64,000 nucleotides of DNA, taken from positions 485,317 through 549,316 of the forward strand of contig NZ_JH921517.1 of assembly GCF_000299035.1 (NCBI RefSeq), given 5' to 3'. Positions 8,112-17,628 of this stretch are shown here, piece after piece. The stretch comes from Bacillus bingmayongensis (GTDB lineage: Bacteria; Bacillota; Bacilli; Bacillales; Bacillaceae_G). The notes below the pieces were generated by a model. That model did not search any database. It saw nothing but the letters and a program-made list of their open reading frames with translations, and had not been told where the DNA came from. How positions within the stretch are numbered: the stretch's first letter is position 1; each line of letters opens with the position of its first letter. The position numbers and the translations under genes are program-made.

Positions 8112-8448
8112 ATGAATAAAAACAACACCACTGTTCTTCATTGTTACTTTTTTACTTTATATTTTTACAATTTACAAACTAATTTCTCTTGGAATAACAA
8201 GTTTTTTAAGACGATTAAACAATGAGGAAATAGACAACATAAAAATTTCTCCAATTGTGTATTTTTCAGGACTGGGATATATTATTGGACAGATATGTAT
8301 AGGTTCATTATCGCAAAACGCTTTAGCAATCCTCTTAATTTTAGTCTTTTCTTTACTGGCTGTTGTGTTTGGTGTATGTGGCGTACATCTTTATTTTTAT
8401 TTTGGTCTAAAAAAGCAACAAAACAAGTTAGATTCCTTTAATTCTTAA
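8112..8448 (+). pseudogene. Multi-span membrane protein gene with 5-prime frameshift
   Basis: An ATG at 8112 with an upstream GAGGT site reads MNK and then runs out of frame. The neighbouring frame continues from the same point with a membrane protein of about 110 residues and three hydrophobic segments (FFIVTFLLYIFTIY, IVYFSGLGYIIGQICI, LILVFSLLAVVFGVCG) to a TAA at 8446. One A too many in the A5 run near 8118-8122 would explain the shift. Without repair the only starts for the long frame are weak ones such as a GTG at 8257. No family is recognised. It lies 41 bases upstream of the DUF4176 gene, and the two may once have formed an operon. Confidence 0.55.
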
Positions 8449-8489
8449 TGTAAAACAAATACTAAATTAATAAGGAAAGGAAAAATACA

Positions 8490-8756
8490 ATAAATTCACA
8501 TCTTCTCCCTATAGGTTCTATCGTAACCTTAAAAGAAGGTACAAAGAAACTCATGATTTTCGGACGTAAACAACAAGTGGAAACAGATGATGTAAGAAAA
8601 TTTGACTATATTGGATGTCCTTATCCAGAAGTCTATATTAATCCAGATTTCACTTATTTATTTAACCATGACGATATTCAAGAAGTCGTATCAGTTGGAT
8701 ATACAGATCAAGAAGAAAGAGCTTTTCAACAAAATATATTGTCTAAAGTAAAATAA
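8490..8756 (+). pseudogene. DUF4176-type small protein, start codon lost
   Basis: The coding frame reads NSHLLPIGSIVTLKEGTKKLMIFGRKQQ and continues with DYIGCPYPEVYINPDFTYLFN and EVVSVGYTDQEE, the recognisable pattern of DUF4176 proteins. In many Firmicutes these sit in LXG/type VII secretion gene clusters. The natural start, correctly spaced after AAGGAAAGG, is an ATA at 8490 where ATG is expected; the first in-frame ATG is at 8553, inside the conserved domain. So either ATA is used weakly or the gene is inactivated. No LXG toxin is present nearby, so the context has been lost. Confidence 0.65.
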
Positions 8757-8771
8757 GAAATATTCCCTTTA

Positions 8772-8799
8772 GAAAGCTGCTTGTTTGGGCAGCTTTTTC
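8772..8799 (+). terminator. Rho-independent terminator
   Basis: AAAGCTGC and GCAGCTTT form an 8-bp stem followed by TTT after the DUF4176 frame. Confidence 0.75.
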
Positions 8800-8861
8800 T
8801 ATGCATTTAAGTATACTAGTGATTTGTATCAATCTTCATTCAGATCAAGGTAGCATCTATA

Positions 8862-8978
8862 CAGCGAAAGTAAAGAAGTTAGGTAGGGGATGGGTTGTCT
8901 GTCTGTAAAAGCCTGATTGGTGAAAACTAATAATCAGTGAGGGATGAAGAACCCCCACTGATTAAAGTTGCACTTTAT
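8862..8978 (+). repeat. bcr1 repeat, 5-prime truncated
   Basis: Contains the bcr1 blocks GTAAAGAAGTTAGGTAGGGG, CTGATTGGTG, TAATCAGTG and a 3-prime TTTAT end after AAAGTTGCAC. The first 40-odd bases of the repeat are absent. It ends just next to the cyclomaltodextrinase stop codon. Confidence 0.8.
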
Positions 8979-8981
8979 ATT

Positions 8982-10766
<1,785 letters not shown>

Positions 10767-10784
10767 CTATAAATAAAAATATAT

Positions 10785-10798
10785 TGCAAACGATTGCT
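10785..10798. promoter_or_regulatory. LacI-family operator near the cyclomaltodextrinase promoter
   Basis: TGCAAACGATTGCT contains the palindrome GCAAACGATTGC typical of maltose-regulator sites, 43 bases before the cyclomaltodextrinase start. Confidence 0.5.
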
Positions 10799-10907
10799 TT
10801 TGATATAAATTTAATATTGCTTATAAGGGTAGTATTCATTTTATATAAAGTCAATGGATAGAAAGAATAATGTCATAATTTTTTTGAAAAGTACAGAAAG
10901 AAAATAT

Positions 10908-11016
10908 TTGCAAAATATATAAAAGAATGTATAATGATAGACAAATAGCGCAAACGTTTTCATAGATTGAAAGGTTGTTTGCGCTTCTATTAAACTATTT
11001 AGTGCAAACGTTTTCA
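10908..11016 (+). promoter_or_regulatory. Maltodextrin operon promoter with two operators
   Basis: TTGCAA (10908-10913) and TATAAT (10930-10935), with 16 bases between, make a good vegetative promoter. GCGCAAACGTTTTCAT (10948-10963) lies over the expected start of transcription, and TGCAAACGTTTTCA (11003-11016) lies downstream. Between them GTTTGCGC (10977-10984) is the exact inverted copy of the GCGCAAAC half. These are LacI-type (MalR/CcpA) sites positioned to repress. Confidence 0.65.
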
Positions 11017-11060
11017 TTTTAGATTAATCATTACATATATAACTTGGGGAGGTTTTGAGG

Positions 11061-12320
11061 GTGAAGAAAGCATTATCATTATTAACTGTTTCAGCTTTGG
11101 CAATTGGTATGTTATCGGCATGTGGTCCGAAAGATTCAGGGAAAAAGGAAGTAAGTAAGGAAAAGAGAGATTATGATCTTCTTGTTTGGGAAGATCTTAA
11201 AAAAGGTCCTGCATTAGAACCAGCAGTAAAGAGCTTTGAAAAGAAATATAACGTGAAAGTAAAAGTGGCTGAAATTCAAATGACGGATCAAACAAAAAAA
11301 CTACGTCTCGATGGTCCAGCAGGTACAGGTCCTGATGTTGTAACATTACCGCATGATCATATTGGAAATGTGGTTACTGAAGGTTTAATTGATGAAGTAA
11401 AAGTTGATGATACTGTAAAGAACAAATTTACCGATTTATCTATAGAAGCCCAAACATATAAAGGAAAATTATATGGTTTGCCAAAGGCCATTGAAACACC
11501 TGTATTTATTTATAATAAAAAGCTTATGCCAAAGGCACCAGAAACAATGGATGAATTATATAATTTTTCGAAAGATTTCACGAAAGATGGGAAGTATGGC
11601 TTTTTAGCATTAGGAGATAATTTGTATTTTGCGAATGCATTTATGGCTGGTATGGGAGGATATGTATTTGGTGAGAAAGATGGAAAACCAAATACAGCGG
11701 ATATCGGGTTAAATAGTGATGGTGCCGTAAAAGGTATGGAATACATTCAAAAATGGTACAAGGAAAAGTTATTCCCTAAAGGTATTATTGGTGAATCAGG
11801 GGGAGCGGCAGCTGATGGCTTATTTAATGAAGGAAAAGCGGCGTCTATCATGAATGGTCCATGGGCATTTCAAGCTATGGAAAAAAACGGAATCGATTAC
11901 GGTGTAGCACCAATGCCAAAATTACCAAATGGCCAACCGATGAAAACTTTTGTTGGTGTAAAAGGATGGCATGTAACAAGCTTTTCAAAAAATAAAGATT
12001 TAGCAACGAAATTTGTTGATTGGGTAACAAATGAAGAAAATGCAAAAATTCGTTATGAAAAATCAAAAGAAATTCCTCCTGTAAAATCGTTAATGGAAGA
12101 TCCAATGATTAAAGACAGTGAAGCTGCAAAAGCGATAACTACACAGGCTGAGACAGGTATTCCGATGCCGAATATTCCCGAAATGCAAGAAGTATGGGAG
12201 CCAGCAAGATTTGCATTAGAGTTACTTGCAGCCGGAAAACAAGAACCGAAAGCAGCACTCGATGAAGCTGTGAAACAAATTAAAGGAAATATTGAAGCGA
12301 ACCATAGTAAGAAAAAATAA
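11061..12320 (+). CDS. mdxE: Maltodextrin ABC transporter substrate-binding lipoprotein
   Basis: Extracellular receptor that captures maltose/maltodextrins for the permease pair encoded downstream. The GTG at 11061 is chosen because GGGGAGG lies eight bases upstream. The 419-residue protein begins with a lipoprotein signal (VSALAIGMLSAC, lipobox LSAC). The mature part has the MalE-type family-1 binding protein layout, with LLVWEDLKKGPALEPAVKSFEKKY near the start, GPDVVTLPHDHIG, MNGPWAFQAM and GWHVTSFSKNKDLATKFVDW. It is the first gene of the mdxEFG operon and is separated from mdxF by a strong hairpin that may keep its transcript level higher than that of the membrane genes. Confidence 0.92.
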   Translation: MKKALSLLTVSALAIGMLSACGPKDSGKKEVSKEKRDYDLLVWEDLKKGPALEPAVKSFEKKYNVKVKVAEIQMTDQTKKLRLDGPAGTGPDVVTLPHDHIGNVVTEGLIDEVKVDDTVKNKFTDLSIEAQTYKGKLYGLPKAIETPVFIYNKKLMPKAPETMDELYNFSKDFTKDGKYGFLALGDNLYFANAFMAGMGGYVFGEKDGKPNTADIGLNSDGAVKGMEYIQKWYKEKLFPKGIIGESGGAAADGLFNEGKAASIMNGPWAFQAMEKNGIDYGVAPMPKLPNGQPMKTFVGVKGWHVTSFSKNKDLATKFVDWVTNEENAKIRYEKSKEIPPVKSLMEDPMIKDSEAAKAITTQAETGIPMPNIPEMQEVWEPARFALELLAAGKQEPKAALDEAVKQIKGNIEANHSKKK

Positions 12321-12324
12321 GATG

Positions 12325-12360
12325 GAATTCGTGTCTCTCGTAAAAGAGAGACACGAATTC
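12325..12360 (+). promoter_or_regulatory. Perfect hairpin between mdxE and mdxF
   Basis: GAATTCGTGTCTCTC and GAGAGACACGAATTC pair perfectly over 15 bp around the 6-base loop GTAAAA. No T run follows, so it is more likely an mRNA 3-prime stabiliser or partial attenuator than a full terminator. It would allow more binding protein than permease. Confidence 0.6.
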
Positions 12361-12397
12361 TCCTCCTTCCAAGGGGAAGAAAAAAGGGGGAAGAAAT

Positions 12398-13699
12398 ATG
12401 CAAACATCCATTGAACCCACGCAAGAAGTGAATGGTTCAAAACACCGAAAAACAGCTGCGATGTTGTCAATTATTCCAGGTGTTGGTCAAATATATAATA
12501 AACAATATGTAAAAGCTCTTATCTTTCTCGTATTAACAGGCTCATTTGTTGTAGCATTTGCGGATTTGTTAAATATGGGCTTGTGGGGAATTGTTACGCT
12601 CGGTACAGAAGTGCCTCGGGATCATTCTATCTTTCTATTAGTAGAAGGGATTTTAGCATTAATTGTTATAGCATTTGGATTAGGAATATATGCTTTTAAT
12701 TTATATGATGCCTATCAAAATGGGAAAAAGCGTGATGTAGGAATACCGTTAAATTCTGTGAAAGAACAATACCGTAATTTATTAGATCAAGGTTTTCCAT
12801 ATTTGATGGTCTCTCCAGGATTTCTGTTATTGATTTTTGTAGTTGTGTTTCCGATTATTTTCGTATTTTTAATTGGGTTTACAAACTATGATTTATATCA
12901 TTCTCCACCAGCGAAATTAGTAGAGTGGGTTAGTTTCAAAAACTTTATTGATATTTTCACTTTACCAATGTGGAGAGATACATTTTTAAGCGTACTTTCT
13001 TGGACGGTTATTTGGACATTTGTTGCAACGACACTCCAAGTAGCACTTGGTATTTTCTTAGCAATATTAGTGAATCAGCCAGGTATTAAAGGAAAGGCAG
13101 TGATTCGTACAATCTTTATTTTACCGTGGGCTGTTCCGGCGTTTGTATCTATTCTTGTTTTTGCTGGGATGTTTAATGAATCGTTCGGAGCAATTAACAA
13201 TCAAGTATTAGCTATATTCGGAATCGAAAAAATTGCTTGGATGACAGATCCATTTTGGGCAAAAATTGCTTTGATTTTCATTCAAATATGGCTTGGTTTC
13301 CCATTTATTTTTGCGATGACAACAGGTATATTGCAATCGATTCCAGGAGAATTGTATGAAGCAGCTACAGTAGATGGTGCAACGGCATGGCAACAATTTC
13401 GTAAAATTACACTGCCGCTCGTTCTATATGCAACAGCACCAATCTTAATTACACAATATACGTTTAACTTTAATAATTTCAGTATTATTTATCTATTTAA
13501 TAGTGGAGGACCTGCTGTTTCAGGACAAAATGCAGGTGGAACAGATATTTTAATTTCCTGGATCTATAAATTAACAATGACATCAGCGCAATACGGAAAA
13601 GCAGCGGCACTTACGATGATTTTATCGTTAATCGTTATTTCAGTGGCGTTATGGCAATTTAAAAGAACAAAATCATTCCAAGAAGAGGATATGATGTAA
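12398..13699 (+). CDS. mdxF: Maltodextrin ABC permease, MalF type
   Basis: First of two membrane subunits of the maltodextrin importer. The 433-residue protein has an N-terminal extension with two hydrophobic segments (AMLSIIPGVGQIYNKQYVKALIFLVLT and a second near residue 80) before the six-helix permease core, as in B. subtilis MdxF. The ABC-permease EAA loop is visible as ELYEAATVDGATAWQQFRKITLPL near residue 315, the contact site for the ATPase. RBS AAGGGGGAAG precedes the ATG. The stop codon is directly followed by the mdxG start. Confidence 0.92.
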   Translation: MQTSIEPTQEVNGSKHRKTAAMLSIIPGVGQIYNKQYVKALIFLVLTGSFVVAFADLLNMGLWGIVTLGTEVPRDHSIFLLVEGILALIVIAFGLGIYAFNLYDAYQNGKKRDVGIPLNSVKEQYRNLLDQGFPYLMVSPGFLLLIFVVVFPIIFVFLIGFTNYDLYHSPPAKLVEWVSFKNFIDIFTLPMWRDTFLSVLSWTVIWTFVATTLQVALGIFLAILVNQPGIKGKAVIRTIFILPWAVPAFVSILVFAGMFNESFGAINNQVLAIFGIEKIAWMTDPFWAKIALIFIQIWLGFPFIFAMTTGILQSIPGELYEAATVDGATAWQQFRKITLPLVLYATAPILITQYTFNFNNFSIIYLFNSGGPAVSGQNAGGTDILISWIYKLTMTSAQYGKAAALTMILSLIVISVALWQFKRTKSFQEEDMM

Positions 13700-14542
13700 A
13701 TGAATATAAAACGACAGAAAATGCTACGTCTTTCATTAAGTTATTTCGTAATTTTCATAATGTGTATCATTATTTTCTATCCATTATTATGGATTGTTGG
13801 TTCTTCATTTAATCCAGGAGATAGTTTATCAGGATCGAGTATTATTCCGAAAAATGCAACGTTAGATCATTATCGTGAGTTACTCGATCTTGATAAAAGT
13901 AATTATTTACTCTGGTACAAAAATACGCTAAAAGTTAGTGTGTTAACGATGATTTTCTCAGTACTATCAATTAGCTTTACTGCTTATGCATTTTCAAGAT
14001 ATCGTTTCGTAGGAAGAAAAAATGGATTATTAACGTTTCTAATTCTACAAATGATACCGAATTTTTCAGCATTAATCGCACTTTATATATTAGCACAGCT
14101 AACTGGCTTAATTGATACACACCTAGCGTTAATTTTAATTTATGTCGGTGGAGCAATTCCAATGAATACGTGGCTTATGAAAGGGTATTTTGATACGATT
14201 CCAAAAGAACTAGACGAGTCAGCCCGGATGGATGGGGCAGGACACTTCCGTATTTTTTGGCAAATTATTATGCCACTTGCAAAACCAATTGTGGCGGTTG
14301 TAGCTTTATTTACCTTTATCGGCCCATTTACAGACTTTATTTTAGCGAGTATCATTTTACGCACACCCGAAAACTATACGCTAGCGGTTGGATTATATGA
14401 AATGGTAGCGAAGAAATTTGGTAATGAATTTACAACATTTGCAGCGGGTTCTGTATTAATTGCCATACCGATTTCAATTTTGTTCTTATCATTGCAAAAA
14501 TACTTTATTTCTGGTTTAACAGCTGGAGGTACGAAAGGATGA
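13700..14542 (+). CDS. mdxG: Maltodextrin ABC permease, MalG type
   Basis: Second membrane subunit of the importer, 280 residues with six predicted membrane helices. The EAA loop reads PKELDESARMDGAGHFRIFWQIIMPLAKP near residue 175. The gene starts on the base after the mdxF stop codon, so the two are translationally coupled. The C-terminal QKYFISGLTAGGTKG is typical of MalG-like permeases. A terminator follows at once, closing the operon; no ATPase is encoded here, which points to the MsmX-type protein at 4720-5820. Confidence 0.92.
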   Translation: MNIKRQKMLRLSLSYFVIFIMCIIIFYPLLWIVGSSFNPGDSLSGSSIIPKNATLDHYRELLDLDKSNYLLWYKNTLKVSVLTMIFSVLSISFTAYAFSRYRFVGRKNGLLTFLILQMIPNFSALIALYILAQLTGLIDTHLALILIYVGGAIPMNTWLMKGYFDTIPKELDESARMDGAGHFRIFWQIIMPLAKPIVAVVALFTFIGPFTDFILASIILRTPENYTLAVGLYEMVAKKFGNEFTTFAAGSVLIAIPISILFLSLQKYFISGLTAGGTKG

Positions 14543-14574
14543 AAATGGGACATTATGTCCCATTTCTCTTTTTT
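14543..14574 (+). terminator. Rho-independent terminator of the mdxEFG operon
   Basis: AAATGGGACA and TGTCCCATTT form a 10-bp stem with a TTA loop, followed by CTCTTTTTT. Confidence 0.85.
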
Positions 14575-14818
14575 AGGGGAATTTCGATTCATATGACATC
14601 GTAAGGGGAAAGATGTGAAAAAAATAGTATATTATAGTATAGGAAAATAAGCTTGTATCCCTTACAATACATGAAGAGGGAGAATATTAGTTTACATTAA
14701 TATAATTTTTTTTGAGAAATGAAATAAAGTAATGGTAGCTTTCGTTTTCTCCTAATATCTGTGGAATACAGAATAAAAATAGATATGAATGAAGAATAAG
14801 AAGAGAGGAGGAGATTTA

Positions 14819-15841
14819 ATGACAGTTACAATTAAAGATGTAGCAAAAAAGGCAAATGTTGCACCATCTACAGTTTCTCGTGTAATTGCTGATAATCCAA
14901 GTATAAGTGAAAAAACAAAGCGTCGTGTTCGTAAAGTGATGAACGAGCTAGGATATCATCCGAATTTAAATGCGAGAAGCCTTGCGAATCAAACAACAAA
15001 AACAATCGGTCTTGTTATGCCGAGTTCCGCAAATAAAGCATTTCAAAACCCATTCTTCCCGGAAGTAATTCGAGGGATTAGCTCGTTTGCGCATGTCGAA
15101 GGTTATGCGCTGTATATGTCAACTGGTGAAACAGAAGAGGAGATTTTTAATGGTGTTGTGAAGATGGTACAAGGGCGTCAAATCGGCGGAATTATTCTTC
15201 TCTATTCACGTGAAAACGATCGTATTATTCAATATTTACATGAGCAAAATTTCCCGTTTGTTTTGATTGGAAAGCCGTACGAAAGAAAAGATGAAATTAC
15301 ATATGTAGATAATGATAACTATACAGCTGCCAGGGAAGTAGCGGAATATTTCATTTCATTAGGCCATAAACAAATTGCGTTTATTGGTGGAGGTTCTGAT
15401 TTACTTGTGACAAAAGACCGTTTAGCAGGAATGAGCGATGCTTTAAAATTAGCTGATATTGTGTTACCAGATGAATATATTTTACATTTTGATTTTTCAA
15501 GAGAGAGTGGTCAGCAGGCTGTAGAAGAATTAATGGGGCTTGAAAAACCACCAACGGCAATTATGGCGACAGATGATTTAATTGGTCTTGGGGTATTAAG
15601 TGCGCTTGCGAAAAAAGGATTTGCCGTACCAAAAGATGTTTCTATCGTAAGCTTTAATAATGCTTTATTATCTGAAATTGCAAGTCCACCGCTCACAACG
15701 GTTGATGTGAATATTTATCAATTAGGATATGAAGCGGCAAAAGCGTTAGTTGACAAGGTGGAGCATTCCGAGTCCACTTCAAAATGCATTATTATTCCGC
15801 ACAAATTACTAAAGCGTCAAACTTGTGATCATTATGCGTAA
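14819..15841 (+). CDS. LacI-family maltose/maltodextrin regulator
   Basis: DNA-binding repressor, very likely of the maltodextrin genes. The ATG at 14819 follows GAGGAGGAG; an upstream in-frame ATG at 14789 lacks a site. The 340-residue protein begins with the LacI helix-turn-helix (TIKDVAKKANVAPSTVSRVI) and the hinge helix with the NARSLANQ motif that inserts into the minor groove. The periplasmic-binding-protein-like sensor domain follows (FPFVLIGKPY, YVDNDN, IAFIGGGSDLLVTKDRLAG, TAIMATDDLIGLGVL). LacI-type operators at msmX, malL, the cyclomaltodextrinase gene and mdxE are its probable targets. It corresponds to MalR/YvdE-type regulators; CcpA is larger in effect and encoded elsewhere. Confidence 0.88.
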   Translation: MTVTIKDVAKKANVAPSTVSRVIADNPSISEKTKRRVRKVMNELGYHPNLNARSLANQTTKTIGLVMPSSANKAFQNPFFPEVIRGISSFAHVEGYALYMSTGETEEEIFNGVVKMVQGRQIGGIILLYSRENDRIIQYLHEQNFPFVLIGKPYERKDEITYVDNDNYTAAREVAEYFISLGHKQIAFIGGGSDLLVTKDRLAGMSDALKLADIVLPDEYILHFDFSRESGQQAVEELMGLEKPPTAIMATDDLIGLGVLSALAKKGFAVPKDVSIVSFNNALLSEIASPPLTTVDVNIYQLGYEAAKALVDKVEHSESTSKCIIIPHKLLKRQTCDHYA

Positions 15842-15875
15842 AAAGCTAAGAGTGTTATCTCTTAGCTTTTTGTTT
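15841..15875. terminator. Bidirectional terminator
   Basis: AAAAGCTAAGAG and CTCTTAGCTTTT form a 12-bp stem with T runs on both strands, between the convergent LacI-family gene and patA; it overlaps the end of patA. Confidence 0.85.
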
Positions 15876-17018
15876 TAAAAATTTTTCTAAACGATCGCAG
15901 CCTTCTTTCAGTGTTTCCATACTATAAGCGTATGAAAGGCGGATATACCCTTCGCCATACTCTGAAAATGCTGTTCCCGGAACAACAGCGAGTCTAACTT
16001 CTTTGACAAGATCAATGGCAAAATCAAATGATGAAGATGTAAAATTTCCAACGTATGGGAATAAATAAAAGGCGCCAGTTGGTTTCTCAACAGTTAAGCC
16101 CATTTCAATCAGTCTGTTGTATACGTAATCACGGCGTTTTTTATATTGATGACGCATCATTTTCGGCGCATCTTTTGCCGCTGTTAACGCTTCGATTGCA
16201 GCGTATTGTGCGATTGAAGTTGCACATGTAACGTTGTATTGATGAACTTTCAAAATATGCTCAGCTAAATAGCTTGGGGCAAATAAAAGACCGATGCGCC
16301 AGCCTGTCATTGAATGGGATTTTGACAACCCATTAATAACGATTGTTTTATCACGCATTTCTGGAAAATGAGCAATGGACATATGACTATCTTCATATAC
16401 AAGTTCACTATAAATTTCATCAGAAAGAACGAAAATATTTTTATCTTTTAAAACAGCTACAATGTCTGTTAGTTCTTCTTTTGAAAGTGTTACACCAGTT
16501 GGATTAGAAGGATAAGGTAAAACGATGCACCTTGTTTGATCTGTAATTGCATTTTGAATGGCTTCTGCTGTTAGACGAAATCCAGTTTCACGCACGTCTA
16601 CAAAAATAGGTGTTGCGCCACATAACCTAATAATAGGCTCATAACCAGGATAAATAGGAGCTGGTAAAATGACTTCTGTTCCTGGTTCTAAAATGGTACG
16701 AAACGTTACATCGATTGCTTCACTAGCGCCGATTGTAACGATGGTTTCGTTTTCAGGTGAATAGTGTAAACCGTAATTTTCCTTTAGAAAATGACAAGCT
16801 GCCTTGCGTAACTCTAATAGGCCAGCATTATGTGTATAGCTCGTATAGTTTTCTGTAATCGCCTGTTTTGCAGCTTCTTTTACTAAAGAAGGTGTTGGAA
16901 AATCAGGTTGTCCAATTGTTAAAGAAATGAGATTGTCATAATTTTGAATCATATTAGAGAACTGACGAATACCAGAAATTTGAATATCCTTCACTCTAGG
17001 ATTAATGAATTGTTCCAT
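15855..17018 (-). CDS. patA: Aminotransferase, N-acetyl-diaminopimelate type (PatA)
   Basis: PLP-dependent class I aminotransferase of the lysine/diaminopimelate pathway (acetylase branch), acting between DapH and DapL, both of which are encoded at 44592-46503. The 387-residue protein matches B. subtilis PatA along its length from memory. Motifs are SLTIGQPDFPTP near the start, YPSNPTGVTLSKEEL, VLSDEIYSELVYED (Asp contacting the PLP ring nitrogen), INGLSKSHSMTGWRIG (Schiff-base lysine) and GEGYIRLSYA (carboxylate-binding arginine). RBS GAAAGGGAG precedes the start. In B. subtilis patA lies next to kinA; here a different sensor kinase gene lies on the other side of a small gene. Confidence 0.9.
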   Translation of the reverse strand: MEQFINPRVKDIQISGIRQFSNMIQNYDNLISLTIGQPDFPTPSLVKEAAKQAITENYTSYTHNAGLLELRKAACHFLKENYGLHYSPENETIVTIGASEAIDVTFRTILEPGTEVILPAPIYPGYEPIIRLCGATPIFVDVRETGFRLTAEAIQNAITDQTRCIVLPYPSNPTGVTLSKEELTDIVAVLKDKNIFVLSDEIYSELVYEDSHMSIAHFPEMRDKTIVINGLSKSHSMTGWRIGLLFAPSYLAEHILKVHQYNVTCATSIAQYAAIEALTAAKDAPKMMRHQYKKRRDYVYNRLIEMGLTVEKPTGAFYLFPYVGNFTSSSFDFAIDLVKEVRLAVVPGTAFSEYGEGYIRLSYAYSMETLKEGCDRLEKFLKQKAKR

Positions 17019-17092
17019 TTTGTCTCCCTTTCTTCCGCTTGAAAATTAATTTCATTTTACCATATTTTTAATCATCTCGCTTTGCTGTGCAT

Positions 17093-17120
17093 AAAAAAAG
17101 CCGCTTAAAGCGACTTTTTT
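17093..17120 (-). terminator. Rho-independent terminator
   Basis: AAAGTCGCTT and AAGCGGCTTT pair on the minus strand followed by a T run, ending the small gene at 17119-17319. Confidence 0.7.
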
Positions 17121-17319
17121 AATAACCGTATTCCCAATCTATTTCATCTTCATTCCAAAGCACCGAAGATACTTTTCCGAGATACATAACAGATTCATTC
17201 ACAGCGCATGTGCAATGTTCTTCACCAGTTTTGTCTTGCAATTCTTCGTATACTGATTTATCCACATTTTCGAGAACAACCAAATTTTCTTCTTTTAAAA
17301 CAAGCGTAGTTCCTGCCAT
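17119..17319 (-). CDS. Conserved small protein of unknown function (66 aa)
   Basis: A 66-residue acidic protein with a good GGAGGAAG ribosome site and its own terminator. It has LVLKEENLVVLENVDKSVYEEL at the start, a CTCAV cysteine pair near residue 37 and an acidic aromatic end (EDEIDWEYGY). There is no membrane segment or known motif. I do not recognise the family; the length, composition and signals support a real gene. Confidence 0.7.
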   Translation of the reverse strand: MAGTTLVLKEENLVVLENVDKSVYEELQDKTGEEHCTCAVNESVMYLGKVSSVLWNEDEIDWEYGY

Positions 17320-17628
17320 ATTTATCTTCCTCCTACTAAAATAATAGTCACTTATTTGTAAACATAGATAGTATGGATTATATGCTGTATGTTGTTAAAG
17401 TTGTCCGTTTACTGGACCGTTTTATATTTTATTTGTAATCCGTATTCATTGTATCCTGCATTGTGATAATTTGGTACAGGGTTTACAATCATTTCGGAAA
17501 GTTGTAACATTTCTTAACGTTTATTCACAAATGATTTACAAATATGTTAAGAAAAATCTAAATTTTAAAACAAAAGTGACTGTAAAATGATATAATCATA
17601 TCAAAATACATATAGGGGATGAGAGGCT
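17320..17628. other. Intergenic region upstream of kinB
   Basis: About 300 bases between divergent genes. It is AT-rich with no reading frame that I can support. A promoter for kinB is expected close to 17590-17605 (ATATAATCATAT), with GGGGATGAGAGG as ribosome site. Nothing else stands out. Confidence 0.4.

Noticed and set aside
11510-12470. Four overlapping minus-strand frames opposite mdxE
   Set aside because: All are complementary to the intact binding-protein gene and lack start signals.
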